Assembly: GCF_005771535.1 (NCBI RefSeq)
Contig: NZ_VANU01000002.1
Coordinates: 434,001 to 498,000 of the forward strand
Length of the DNA: 64,000 nt
Reading direction: 5' to 3'
DNA from: Arcobacter arenosus
Lineage (GTDB): Bacteria > Campylobacterota > Campylobacteria > Campylobacterales > Arcobacteraceae
In this document: positions 27,108 to 35,726 of the stretch, in pieces
Position numbering within the stretch: the stretch's first letter is position 1
How the letters are laid out: each line of letters starts with the position of its first letter
The notes under the pieces: model-generated
What the model saw: the letters and a program-made list of their open reading frames with translations, nothing else
What the model was told of the DNA's origin: nothing
Databases searched by the model: none
Made by a program: the position numbers and the translations under genes

Positions 27108-27778
27108 TTTCCCAAATTAACTTGATAACCAATACCAGAGATATTTTTAATACTCTCTTTTGTAGTTTTTTTTCTAATCTCCCTAACAATAGAACGTAGG
27201 GCATCTTCACTCATATATCCATCCCATACATAGTTACTAAATTCATCATATTTTACTGCACGATTTGAGTTTTTGATTAGAAGTTCTAAAAATAGAAGTT
27301 CTTTTTTTGTTAAAGGGATTTGTTCTTGATTGCAAAAAAGTGTGTGGTTTAATATATCAAAGGCAAAGCCGCCGAAAATATTAAACACTGATTGTTCTTT
27401 TACAACATCTTCGGTACATTTTTCCAAAACTTGAAGTAAGGTATCTTCCATTATAGGTTTAACTAAATATTTTACTAAACCTAACTCAATTGCATCCATT
27501 AAATATGAAGTTTCTAAATGTGCAGTTGCAACTATGATTTTAGTTAGTTTATCATGTTGTCTAATTTTTTTAATCATCTCTATACCATTTAATTTTGGCA
27601 TTTTTATATCTGTAATAATGATATCTGGTTTATGCTCTTGGTATTTTTTTAAACCATCATTTCCATCACAAGCTTCATAAACATTTTCGCAATAAAAAGA
27701 AAGGTATTCCACTGCATCTTCTCTAATAAGCTTTTCATCATCAATATAGAGTATTTTTAAATTTTTAAGGATTTCCAT
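27104..27778 (-). CDS. OmpR-type response regulator of the peroxidase operon
   Basis: Receiver domain at residues 1-120 with acidic pocket YIDDE, phospho-acceptor Asp57 in DIIITDIKMP, the T in VATAH and the K in YLVKP. A winged-helix DNA-binding domain fills residues 140-224 (LTKKELLFLELLIKN, DALRSIVREIRKK, GIGYQVN). First gene of the RR-peroxidase-kinase operon. The partner kinase is two genes downstream. Targets are not visible, but the operon itself and the ccp gene at 23543 are natural candidates. Confidence 0.9.
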   Translation of the reverse strand: MEILKNLKILYIDDEKLIREDAVEYLSFYCENVYEACDGNDGLKKYQEHKPDIIITDIKMPKLNGIEMIKKIRQHDKLTKIIVATAHLETSYLMDAIELGLVKYLVKPIMEDTLLQVLEKCTEDVVKEQSVFNIFGGFAFDILNHTLFCNQEQIPLTKKELLFLELLIKNSNRAVKYDEFSNYVWDGYMSEDALRSIVREIRKKTTKESIKNISGIGYQVNLGK

Positions 27779-27878
27779 AAATGTAACTTCTTAGTAATAA
27801 ATTAATATATAAAACCAATTTCTGATTGTGACATTTTATTTATGAAAATACTCTTAGATGATAAAAATTATTAAATGA

Positions 27879-27912
27879 TAAGGAATTTATTTTATAAAAA
27901 ATAAACTCCTTA
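27879..27912. terminator. Terminator hairpin after nirBD
   Basis: TAAGGA and TTATTTT arms pair with AAAATAA and TCCTTA across a short loop with a 2-base internal mismatch. It lies 14 bp beyond the nirD stop on the minus strand. Confidence 0.6.
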
Positions 27913-27925
27913 ATTGTTAGGTTTG

Positions 27926-28237
27926 TTAAGGGATTTGTATATAGATTTGTTGATTTTCAATTTTTGTTTCATATGTTTTTGAACATTCATAATCTTCACC
28001 AATGGCAGAACCATTTTCTAAATTGATATCAGTATTATGCAGGGGGCATGTTACTATATGCTCATGAACTAAACCATCATTTAATTTACCTTGTTTATGT
28101 GGACAAATATTGTTTATAGCAAAAATCTCACCATCTTTTGTTTTAAAAATAGCAAGTTCTAATTTTCCAAATTCTATTACTCTTGCACCCATCTCTGGGA
28201 TATTATCTACTTCAGTTATTTTATACCAATTACTCAT
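27926..28237 (-). CDS. nirD: Nitrite reductase small subunit (Rieske type)
   Basis: Partner of NirB in cytoplasmic NADH-dependent nitrite reduction to ammonia. The 103-residue protein has Rieske-like [2Fe-2S] ligands CPHKQG near residue 45 and CPLHNTDINLENG near residue 64 (CxH and CxxH), as in the iron-sulfur-binding NirD variants; E. coli NirD lacks these ligands. It overlaps nirB by 4 bp (ATGA). A terminator hairpin follows. Confidence 0.9.
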   Translation of the reverse strand: MSNWYKITEVDNIPEMGARVIEFGKLELAIFKTKDGEIFAINNICPHKQGKLNDGLVHEHIVTCPLHNTDINLENGSAIGEDYECSKTYETKIENQQIYIQIP

Positions 28238-30699
28238 GCCTCTACTCCTTTTGCTTCAAAACTATGTGAATCCTCTGGGCTAATTACAATTTTGTCAAAT
28301 TCTTTTGTAAATCCATCTTCGATTGCTTTTTTCCATGGGTCAACTTGTGCTGATTTTTGTGACTCATCAAAACGGCTCGCCCAATATTTTCTTTTTTCTT
28401 CATCTAAGATTTCATCTTTGATATATTGTAAACCAACTCTTTCAATCCAATGGGCAGTTCTTTCTAAATAGTAAGCATCTTCCCTATAAAATTGCATAAA
28501 TGCTTTTGTGTATTCAAATACTTCCTCTTCTGTTTCAACTTTACATAAAAGGTCTGTTACTCGCACTTTTATACCACCATTTCCAGCAATATGTAGTTCC
28601 CATCCTGAATCAACTCCAATTACACCAAAGTCTTTGATTGTTGCTTCTGCACAGTTTCTTGGACATCCTGATACAGCGATTTTATATTTGTGTGGAGTCC
28701 ATGAACCCCAAGTAAGTTTCTCTAACTTAACACCCATACCCATAGAATCTTGTGTACCAAATCTACAATATGTATTTCCAACACATGTTTTAACAGTTCT
28801 AAGACCCTTTGCATAAGCTTGACCTGATACAAATCCACAATCATTTAAGTCTTTCCACATAGGTGCTAATTGCTCCTTTGTTACACCAAACATATCAAGT
28901 CTTTGACCACCAGTAAATTTGATAGTTGGAACTTCATATTTAACAGCAATATCAGCGATATCTTTTAACTCTTTTGGAGTTGTTAATCCACCCCAAATTC
29001 TTGGAACTACAGAGTAGGTACCATCTTTTTGAATATTTGCGAAGTTTCTGTCATTTACAAGTGCAGATCTTTTATCATTCATATACTTATCATCATTGTA
29101 TTTAGCTAATAAGTAGTAGTTAACTGCTGGTCTACATTTTGCACAACCATCTTCTGTCTTCCATTGTGCTTTTTTAAATACATCGTAAACTGTATCAAAC
29201 TCACCATTATCAATGATTTTTTTGATTTCTCCATGACCTTTATCTGTACAAGAACAAATTCCCTCAGGTGCAGAATTATACTCATCACCTAAAGTATTTA
29301 CTAAAATTTGCTCAACTAAACCAACACAAGATCCACATGAAGCCCCAGCTTTAGTACATGATTTTACATCCCCAAGAGATTTTAAATCTTTATCTTTTAT
29401 GGCATTTACAATATCACCTTTACAAATACCATTACATCCACAAACCTCTTCGTCATCACTCATAGCATTGACATCATCTCCACCATGACCAGAATCACCA
29501 AGTGCAGATTTACCAAATAAAATTTTTGTTCTTAAGTCACTTATATCTGTATGCTCTTTTAATAGTTTTAAATACCATGATGCATCAGCTGTATCTCCAT
29601 AAAGTACAATACCAATAATTTTATTATCATAGATAACAAGTTTTTTATAAACTCCAACTTTTTCATCAAGTAAAATTAATTCTTCAGTTGTTTCATCACC
29701 TAAATAATCCCCTGCAGAAAATAAATCAACACCAGAAATTTTAAGTCTAGTTGATAGTGTTGAGCCACTATAACCATGAACTTCTACACCAGCTAATTTT
29801 TTAGCTAAAACCTTTCCTTGTTCATAAAGAGGAGCAACTAATCCATAAGTGTTTCCATTGTGTTCAACACATTCTCCAACAGCATAGATTGAATCATCTG
29901 AAGTTTTTAGAAAATCATCTACTAAGATACCTTTTTTAGTTTCTAATCCAGCATCAATTGCTAGGTCTTTGTTTGGGATAATCCCTGTAGCAAATACTAT
30001 AAGATTTGAATCTACAATTGTTCCATCACTAAAAGTTACTTTTTCAACTTTTTCACTTCCTAAAATCTGTTCAACTGTAGTATTTAATTTAAACTCTATT
30101 CCATAGCTTTCTAAGTTTTTTTGTAAAAGTCTTCCACCAGTAGAGTCTAATTGTTGAGATAAAATTGAACCTGACCTATGCACTAAGACAGTCTTAACTC
30201 CATGCATAGCAATACCATAAGCTGCTTCAAGACCAAGTAATCCTCCCCCAACAACAACAGCAGTTTTTTCTTTGTTTATTGTAGACATGATAGTGTCAAC
30301 ATCAGCTTTGTTTCTAAAGGCAATTACATTTCCTAAATCACTTCCTTGTGTTGTAGGAATAAAAGGTTTTGACCCCGTAGCTATTAAAAGTTTGTCATAT
30401 GAAATCTCTAAGCCAGATTCAGATTTTACTTTTTTATTCTTTTTATCAATAGAAACTACCTTATCCCCTTTATGTAAAGCAATATGGTTTTGTTCATACC
30501 ATGAACGATGATTAATAATAGTATCTTCAAATGTTTTTTCGCCAGATAAGATATATGAAAGCATAATTCTATTGTAGTTTACATATGGCTCTTCACCAAA
30601 AATTGTAATCTCATATTTATCGTTTGTATATTCATATAAATCTTCAATTACACGAAGACCACTCATGCCATTTCCAATGACTACTAATTTCTCTTTCAT
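28234..30699 (-). CDS. nirB: NAD(P)H-nitrite reductase large subunit
   Basis: Assimilatory siroheme nitrite reductase, 821 residues. Domains in order: FAD site VVIGNGMSGLRV at the N-terminus; NAD site AVVVGGGLLGLEAAYG near residue 148; two BFD-like [2Fe-2S] regions (CGCNGICKGD with CTKAGASCGSC, then CSCTDKG with CAKCRPAVNYYL); ferredoxin-like half domain; siroheme/4Fe-4S domain with CVGNTYCRFGTQD and SGCPRNCAEATIKD. All cofactor ligands appear present. AAGGAAAAAA lies upstream of the ATG. A GTATA-N5-CATAC palindrome sits about 70 bp before the start. Confidence 0.95.
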   Translation of the reverse strand: MKEKLVVIGNGMSGLRVIEDLYEYTNDKYEITIFGEEPYVNYNRIMLSYILSGEKTFEDTIINHRSWYEQNHIALHKGDKVVSIDKKNKKVKSESGLEISYDKLLIATGSKPFIPTTQGSDLGNVIAFRNKADVDTIMSTINKEKTAVVVGGGLLGLEAAYGIAMHGVKTVLVHRSGSILSQQLDSTGGRLLQKNLESYGIEFKLNTTVEQILGSEKVEKVTFSDGTIVDSNLIVFATGIIPNKDLAIDAGLETKKGILVDDFLKTSDDSIYAVGECVEHNGNTYGLVAPLYEQGKVLAKKLAGVEVHGYSGSTLSTRLKISGVDLFSAGDYLGDETTEELILLDEKVGVYKKLVIYDNKIIGIVLYGDTADASWYLKLLKEHTDISDLRTKILFGKSALGDSGHGGDDVNAMSDDEEVCGCNGICKGDIVNAIKDKDLKSLGDVKSCTKAGASCGSCVGLVEQILVNTLGDEYNSAPEGICSCTDKGHGEIKKIIDNGEFDTVYDVFKKAQWKTEDGCAKCRPAVNYYLLAKYNDDKYMNDKRSALVNDRNFANIQKDGTYSVVPRIWGGLTTPKELKDIADIAVKYEVPTIKFTGGQRLDMFGVTKEQLAPMWKDLNDCGFVSGQAYAKGLRTVKTCVGNTYCRFGTQDSMGMGVKLEKLTWGSWTPHKYKIAVSGCPRNCAEATIKDFGVIGVDSGWELHIAGNGGIKVRVTDLLCKVETEEEVFEYTKAFMQFYREDAYYLERTAHWIERVGLQYIKDEILDEEKRKYWASRFDESQKSAQVDPWKKAIEDGFTKEFDKIVISPEDSHSFEAKGVEA

Positions 30700-30766
30700 A
30701 GTTTTTTTCCTTTATTTCTTGTTATTTTATTATTGCAAATTTTGATAATTTTAAATACAAAATACT

Positions 30767-30781
30767 GTATATAAAACATAC
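30767..30781. promoter_or_regulatory. GTA-N9-TAC palindrome upstream of nirB
   Basis: GTATATAAAACATAC is the same palindrome type seen at the nrtA and nitrite-channel promoters. On the minus strand it is 68 bp before the nirB ATG. The -10 at the expected 22-bp spacing (CAAAAT, 30744-30739) is poor; TATCAA at 30747-30742 is an alternative with 19-bp spacing. Weaker case than the other two. Confidence 0.35.
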
Positions 30782-30868
30782 TAATAAACTTAAAAATTAA
30801 TTAAAAATAAGTATTTAGCTAAAATAAATCTTATTTTTCTTGCTTTAATGCTTAAAAATACATTAAAA

Positions 30869-32593
30869 TTATGAAAGTAAAAGTATACAAACTAAAACAA
30901 AAAGTATTAGTGTACTACTTTGCCAAAATATTAATGGATTTCTTTGTATTAAAGCAGGCTTTGTTTTCCTTAAAAAATTCTCATTTGGATTATATAAATC
31001 ATAAATAAATTCAGAAATTTGAGAATATCTTTTTGATGGCTCAATCTCACACGCTTTTTTAATAGCTTCATCAACCCATATAGGGATATTTTTTTTATCT
31101 TCATCATAAATTGATTTATATTTTAATTTTCGTTGAAGAGATTTTGTATTTGATTTTGAAACATTAACTCCATATGGAAAAGAGCCCGACAACAATTGAT
31201 AAGTAATTATCCCAAGTGAAAAAATATCTGATTTTGTAGTCCCTTCAAATCCTAAAAAATATTCAGGGGCAGAATACATAGCTGTCCCTTGAATATGAAA
31301 TTGTTCTGTTAATGTAGAAATATCACATAAACCTGCAACTTTAGTTGCTCCAAAATCTATAATTTTAACTAGACCAGTATCATCTATCATTATATTTTCA
31401 GGACGTATATCTTGATGAATCATCTCTAATCTATGAAATGCATATAATCCTTTTGCAATTTGTTCAATTATATCTCTCACTTTTTCTAGTTTTGGGTTTG
31501 GGTTATCAATTATCCATTGAGTTAAAGTTTGTCCTTCAATAAACTCTGTTACATTGTAAACATAGTTTTGTTTTCTTGTTTGTATAAATGATTTAACTAC
31601 GTGGGGATTATTGATTTTTTTGGCAATCCAATCTTCTAATAAAAATCTTTCTAGATAAGCTTTGTTATCTTGTAGTTCAGTTGATGGAATTTTCAAAACA
31701 AGTTTTTTTGAAGTTTTGATATTTTTAACAACATAGGTGTGACTTCTACTACTTGATGTTAAGTTTCTTAAAACTAAAAACCCATCAAACTCTTGTCTTG
31801 CTTCAAGTAAAGAGGGAACTTTTTTTTCTTCTAGTTGTTCAGTAATCTCTTTAATTTGTTTATCTGGAAGATTTGTGATTTTAATTATTTGAATAGTTAA
31901 GTTATCATCACTACCATTTTCAAGTGCTTTTTCAACTAAAACTCTTGCAGCAGTGTCATAATGTCCATCAAAAATATTTAAAGTATCTTTTATGGTTTTA
32001 AAATCTAAAAATTCATAAATACCATCGCTTGCTAAAATAAATATATCATCTTTTTCAACGGCTGTATGTTCATAATCAATAGTAAGTTGGGAATCTAATC
32101 CCATAGCTCTACTTAAATAACTCTCTTGACTTGATACCCATATTCTGTGGTCAGTTGTTAGTAACTCTTCTTTGTTGTTTCTAATTCTATAAATTCGTGA
32201 ATCACCAATATGAAATATATGTGCAGTATTTGATTTAATAACTATTGAACTTAAAGTACAAACATACCCTTTGTCTTTGTCATAGGAATTGATACTTTTT
32301 TTAGATTGGGAAAAAAGCCATGAGTTTGTGGCGCTTAAAACTCTCATGGCTGATTTTTTTACAGACCAAGTCTGTGAGGTACAATAGTAATCTTCTAAAA
32401 AGGAGTTTACGGAAATTTGACTAGCTATATCACTAACATTACTTGAACTAATTCCATCAGCAAGGGCAATTGCAATACCTTTATATTTTAGTTGGTGTTC
32501 ATTTGGTACACAAATACCGTGAAAGTCTTGGTTTACTTCTTTCACACCTTTTGATGAGTATTGTCCATAGTTTATTTGTAATATATTTTTCAT
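30869..32593 (-). CDS. Fused PP2C phosphatase / Ser-Thr protein kinase with C-terminal membrane anchor
   Basis: A 574-residue bifunctional protein. Residues 1-240 are a PP2C phosphatase: Asp23, ADG (45-47), GDSR (130-133), SDG (189-191) and DDN (229-231) supply the metal ligands. Residues 270-530 are a Hanks-type kinase: Lys301, Glu320, catalytic loop HQDIRPEN (393-400) and DFG (413-415). The loop has HQD where active RD kinases have HRD, and the Gly-rich loop is degenerate. The C-terminus ends in a hydrophobic anchor (STLILFVLVCILLLS). Similar fusions lie by nitrate/nitrite assimilation genes in other bacteria; here it is between cynS and nirB. Confidence 0.9.
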   Translation of the reverse strand: MKNILQINYGQYSSKGVKEVNQDFHGICVPNEHQLKYKGIAIALADGISSSNVSDIASQISVNSFLEDYYCTSQTWSVKKSAMRVLSATNSWLFSQSKKSINSYDKDKGYVCTLSSIVIKSNTAHIFHIGDSRIYRIRNNKEELLTTDHRIWVSSQESYLSRAMGLDSQLTIDYEHTAVEKDDIFILASDGIYEFLDFKTIKDTLNIFDGHYDTAARVLVEKALENGSDDNLTIQIIKITNLPDKQIKEITEQLEEKKVPSLLEARQEFDGFLVLRNLTSSSRSHTYVVKNIKTSKKLVLKIPSTELQDNKAYLERFLLEDWIAKKINNPHVVKSFIQTRKQNYVYNVTEFIEGQTLTQWIIDNPNPKLEKVRDIIEQIAKGLYAFHRLEMIHQDIRPENIMIDDTGLVKIIDFGATKVAGLCDISTLTEQFHIQGTAMYSAPEYFLGFEGTTKSDIFSLGIITYQLLSGSFPYGVNVSKSNTKSLQRKLKYKSIYDEDKKNIPIWVDEAIKKACEIEPSKRYSQISEFIYDLYNPNENFLRKTKPALIQRNPLIFWQSSTLILFVLVCILLLS

Positions 32594-32609
32594 ACTATTA
32601 AACCTTAAG

Positions 32610-32630
32610 GAAGAACAAAAAATGTTCTTC
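32610..32630. terminator. Hairpin between cyanase and kinase/phosphatase genes
   Basis: GAAGAAC and GTTCTTC form a 7-bp stem around an A/T-only loop in the 51-bp spacer. It has no strong T tract after it on the minus strand, so it may be an attenuator or a processing site rather than a full stop. Confidence 0.4.
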
Positions 32631-32644
32631 GTTAAAGATTATTT

Positions 32645-33091
32645 TTACCAAGATTTATATGGTAAAAATTTCCCATTCATAGTTATAACTACTCTATCGC
32701 CAGCTGGATTTTTTTCTTTATCAATGTCCATTGAAAAATCAATTGCACTCATAATTCCATCACCAAATTTTTCACCTATAAGTTCTTTTATAGTATCCCC
32801 ATAAACTCCAATTACTTCATAAAACCTATAAACAACTGGGTCTGTAGGAATTGATTTTTCCCAAGTTTTATATGGAAATTCAATTAAAGCTTTTTCTACA
32901 TCTTTCCCTAGTTTTAAAACTTTACAAAGTTTTTTTGCAGGCTCTTTTGTTAAACTGTTTTGTCCTAAACAAGCGGAAGTTAAAAATACAGAACCTAATC
33001 CAACTTTTTTAGAAATCTCTTCCCATGAAAGTCCTAACTCTTTTTTTGCAACTATAATTTGTTCGGTCATTTCAATTTTTGTCATTTTCAT
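32645..33091 (-). CDS. cynS: Cyanate hydratase (cyanase)
   Basis: Converts cyanate and bicarbonate to ammonia and carbon dioxide. The 148-residue protein has the N-terminal helix-turn-helix-like part (LGLSWEEISKKVGLG) and the catalytic C-terminal part with Arg89, Glu92 and Ser115 in VVYRFYEVIG and GIMSAIDF, which match Arg96, Glu99 and Ser122 of the E. coli enzyme with a constant offset of 7. It sits within the nitrite/nitrate group, so cyanate is likely used as a nitrogen source or detoxified. Confidence 0.95.
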   Translation of the reverse strand: MKMTKIEMTEQIIVAKKELGLSWEEISKKVGLGSVFLTSACLGQNSLTKEPAKKLCKVLKLGKDVEKALIEFPYKTWEKSIPTDPVVYRFYEVIGVYGDTIKELIGEKFGDGIMSAIDFSMDIDKEKNPAGDRVVITMNGKFLPYKSW

Positions 33092-33142
33092 CCTTTTTGC
33101 TTTTAGATTATAAAAACATTGGTATCAATACTTTTAAAATCC

Positions 33143-33172
33143 AAAAGAGCGAAGGTTTAACCTTCACCTTTT
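33143..33172. terminator. Hairpin after the formate/nitrite-family channel gene
   Basis: GAAGGTT/AACCTTC (33151-33157, 33159-33165) flanked by AAAAG/CTTTT gives a two-part stem, 8 bp beyond the channel gene stop on the minus strand and before cynS. The T run on the minus strand is short, so partial readthrough into cynS is plausible. Confidence 0.5.
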
Positions 33173-33180
33173 GTTTTTAA

Positions 33181-34023
33181 TTATGCAGCTTTTTTATCAT
33201 AAGAAGCAGTCACACCTAAATCTCTTTTTGCCCCTGTTTTAACATGAGTAGCATAAATCATTAGGCCAACAAATACTAAACCACCAACTAAGTTACCTAA
33301 TGCAACTGGAAGTTCATTCCATAATAAGTAATCAGCGATTGTAAAGTCTCCACCCATGATTAAAGAGAATGGGAATAAAAACATATTAACAATTGAGTGC
33401 TCAAATCCCATAAAGAAGAACAACATAACTGGCATCCACATTGCAAGCCATTTACCTGAAACTGAAGTTGAAATCATAGCTCCAACAACACCCATAGATA
33501 CCATCCAGTTACATAACATACCTCTAATGAATACTGTAATCCATCCATCAACACCATGTGCTGAGTATCCTAAAGTTCTAGATTCACCGATAGTAGCAAC
33601 TTTTGCAGCTATAGCTCCACCGTCTGTATTAAAACCCATAGTAAAGATAAATGCCATCATACAAGCAACTGTAAAGGCTCCACCAAAGTTACCTAAAGCA
33701 ACTAATCCCCAGTTTCTTAACATTTGACCAACTGTAACCCCTGGTCTTTTGTCAATTAAAGCTAAAGGTACTAAAGTAAATACACCAGTTAAAAGGTCAA
33801 ATTTCATTAAGTAAAGCATAATGAAACCAACAGGGAATAAACAAGCTCCTAAAATTGGAGAACCTGATTTCATTGCAACTGTAATTGCAAATACCGCTGC
33901 TAAACCTAAAATAGCACCAGCCATGTAAGCTCTAATAAGAGTATCCTTTGTTGACATGAAGACTTTTTCTTCACCCGCATCTACCATTTTGGTAGCAAAC
34001 TCAGATGGGTTAATATACGACAT
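33181..34023 (-). CDS. Formate/nitrite transporter family channel, likely nitrite
   Basis: Inner-membrane pentameric anion channel, 280 residues with six membrane helices. Family signatures are AYMAGAILGLAAVFAI at the first helix, NWGLVALGNFGGAF and LCNWMVSMGVVG, the asparagine-rich re-entrant regions, and GFEHSIVNMF near residue 210, with the conserved central His. FNT members carry formate, nitrite or hydrosulfide. Nitrite is inferred because nirB, nirD and nitrate reductase lie close by, so a NirC-like role is likely. A GTA-N9-TAC box and TATAAT are present upstream. Confidence 0.9.
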   Translation of the reverse strand: MSYINPSEFATKMVDAGEEKVFMSTKDTLIRAYMAGAILGLAAVFAITVAMKSGSPILGACLFPVGFIMLYLMKFDLLTGVFTLVPLALIDKRPGVTVGQMLRNWGLVALGNFGGAFTVACMMAFIFTMGFNTDGGAIAAKVATIGESRTLGYSAHGVDGWITVFIRGMLCNWMVSMGVVGAMISTSVSGKWLAMWMPVMLFFFMGFEHSIVNMFLFPFSLIMGGDFTIADYLLWNELPVALGNLVGGLVFVGLMIYATHVKTGAKRDLGVTASYDKKAA

Positions 34024-34114
34024 CCAAACTCCTTTTTAATATTTATTTTTAAGATGTGGTATTAAATCAAATAAAGTGAGGAAAAAAATAGGATTTTTAA
34101 ATTTTTGTGTATAA

Positions 34115-34158
34115 ATTATATACATATATAGAAAAAATCAATTGTACAGAATAGATAC
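34115..34158 (-). promoter_or_regulatory. Promoter of the nitrite-channel gene with an NtcA-like site layout
   Basis: On the minus strand a GTA-N9-TAC box (34158-34144) is followed after 23 bp by a perfect TATAAT (34120-34115). The start codon is about 90 bp further. The box extends to a 21-bp inverted repeat (ATTGTA at 34141-34146 and TACAAT at 34156-34161). The TATAAT itself lies within a second palindrome GTATAAATTATATAC (34109-34123), which may therefore be chance. An activator bound near -42 is inferred. Confidence 0.5.
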
Positions 34159-34205
34159 AATTATGAAAAACTAAGGAAATTAAAATAAGACGGTCAATTG
34201 TATAT

Positions 34206-35726
34206 TTGTTTGTATTTTTTATACTATCTTTGTTTTTGTTAATTGGTAGTACTATAAAAGACTCATATAAAGTCCAAGAAGATTTATTAGTTGAAAGTTT
34301 ACGAAGTAAAGCAGAGGCTATCTTTAATCTTATTGTTGATATGCGACATTGGAATGCCCAATTTAATGGTGTATATGTAAAAACAGAAGAGTTACAGCCA
34401 AATCCATATTTGAATCCAAATTTCATCAAATCAGAAAAGGGTGAGACAATGGTTTGGGTAAATCCTGCCTTTATGACAAGGATGATTTCTGATATTGCAA
34501 GTACAAGGGAAGGTTTTACTCTTAAAATCACTAGTAATAAGCTTATAAATAAACACAATGCTCCAGATGAGTACGAGAAATCTGTCTTAGATAGATTTGA
34601 TGAAAATCCAGAAATACCTTATTATTGGAATATAAAAGGGGATACTTTTAGATTTGTAGGGGCTTTAAAAACTGAGCCTGATTGTTTAAACTGTCACTCT
34701 TTTCAAGGTTATAAAGTAGGTGATGTAAGGGGTGGTATTAGTGTTACCTTTGATGCAAAAAAAGAGTTTTCTCAACTTGAAGAGATAAATAAAGATAAAG
34801 AGCAAACAATAATGTTTCTTATAATAGCTGCCATTGGTTCAATTATTACATTAATACTTTATCAAACTATGCAAAGAAGAGATGAAAGAAAAATTTCAAA
34901 TCTAAACGAATCATTAGAGATAAAAGTAAAAGAGTTAGATGAGTTTAATAAAACACTTCATAAAAAAGTAAAAATAGAGGTTGATAAACAAAGAGAAAAA
35001 GAAAACTTATTAATTCAGCAATCAAAAATGGCAGCAATGGGTGAGATGATTGGAAATATTGCCCACCAGTGGAGACAGCCTATTTCAGCAGTTAGTGCTA
35101 TTATGATGAATATAAAATGGACTGCAATAGAACAAGGTGCTGATAAAAACTTCCTTGATGAAAGAATGAAAGAAGCAAATGAACAGTTAAAGTATATGAG
35201 TCAAACAATAGATGATTTTAGAACATTTTTTAAACCAGATAGAGAAAAAGAGTGCTTTAACTTAAAAGATGAGGTGCAAAAAGCATATAAAATATTGCAA
35301 GCATCTTTAGAAAATCAAAATATAAATTTACAAATTTATTGTAAAAAGGTGATTACAGTTTATGGATACTCAAATGAGTTTTCTCAAGTAGTATTGAACT
35401 TAATTTCAAACGCTAAAGATGTATTAATAGAAAGGGAAATTCAAAATCCAAAAATTAAGATATATTTAGATGAAGATGAAAAAAATATCTACTGTGAAGT
35501 AAAAGATAATGGTGGAGGAATAGATGAAAAAATTATTGATAAAATTTTTGAACCATATTTTACAACTAAAGAGGGACATGGAACAGGTATTGGTTTATAT
35601 ATCTCAAAAGAGATTATTCATAAACATATGAAAGGTTTACTAATCGCACAAAATATAGAAGAGGGTGCAAACTTTAAGATATCAATTCCTAAAACAAAGG
35701 ATATGTGTAATGCAAATATTGAGTAG
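34206..35726 (+). CDS. Heme-motif (Tll0287/DUF3365-like) sensor histidine kinase
   Basis: A kinase with an extracytoplasmic sensor that contains CLNCH (residues 160-164 from the TTG start), a c-type heme-binding motif, within a DUF3365/Tll0287-like domain (RSKAEAIFNLIVDMRHWNA, PEIPYYWNIKGD). Membrane segments lie at the very N-terminus and at about 203-220. H-box His287 in GEMIGNIAHQWRQP and an HATPase (DNGGGIDEKIIDKIFEPYF, GTGIGLYISKE) follow. The TTG at 34206 lacks a ribosome site; an in-frame ATA at 34185, 7 bp after AAGGA, would add seven residues. Divergent from the nitrite channel, it may sense redox, NO or a similar ligand. Confidence 0.88.
   Translation: MFVFFILSLFLLIGSTIKDSYKVQEDLLVESLRSKAEAIFNLIVDMRHWNAQFNGVYVKTEELQPNPYLNPNFIKSEKGETMVWVNPAFMTRMISDIASTREGFTLKITSNKLINKHNAPDEYEKSVLDRFDENPEIPYYWNIKGDTFRFVGALKTEPDCLNCHSFQGYKVGDVRGGISVTFDAKKEFSQLEEINKDKEQTIMFLIIAAIGSIITLILYQTMQRRDERKISNLNESLEIKVKELDEFNKTLHKKVKIEVDKQREKENLLIQQSKMAAMGEMIGNIAHQWRQPISAVSAIMMNIKWTAIEQGADKNFLDERMKEANEQLKYMSQTIDDFRTFFKPDREKECFNLKDEVQKAYKILQASLENQNINLQIYCKKVITVYGYSNEFSQVVLNLISNAKDVLIEREIQNPKIKIYLDEDEKNIYCEVKDNGGGIDEKIIDKIFEPYFTTKEGHGTGIGLYISKEIIHKHMKGLLIAQNIEEGANFKISIPKTKDMCNANIE

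Noticed and set aside
34109-34123. GTATAAATTATATAC as a second operator at the nitrite channel promoter
   Set aside because: It contains the TATAAT that best fits as the -10 on the minus strand, so its symmetry may be a by-product of two AT-rich promoter elements.
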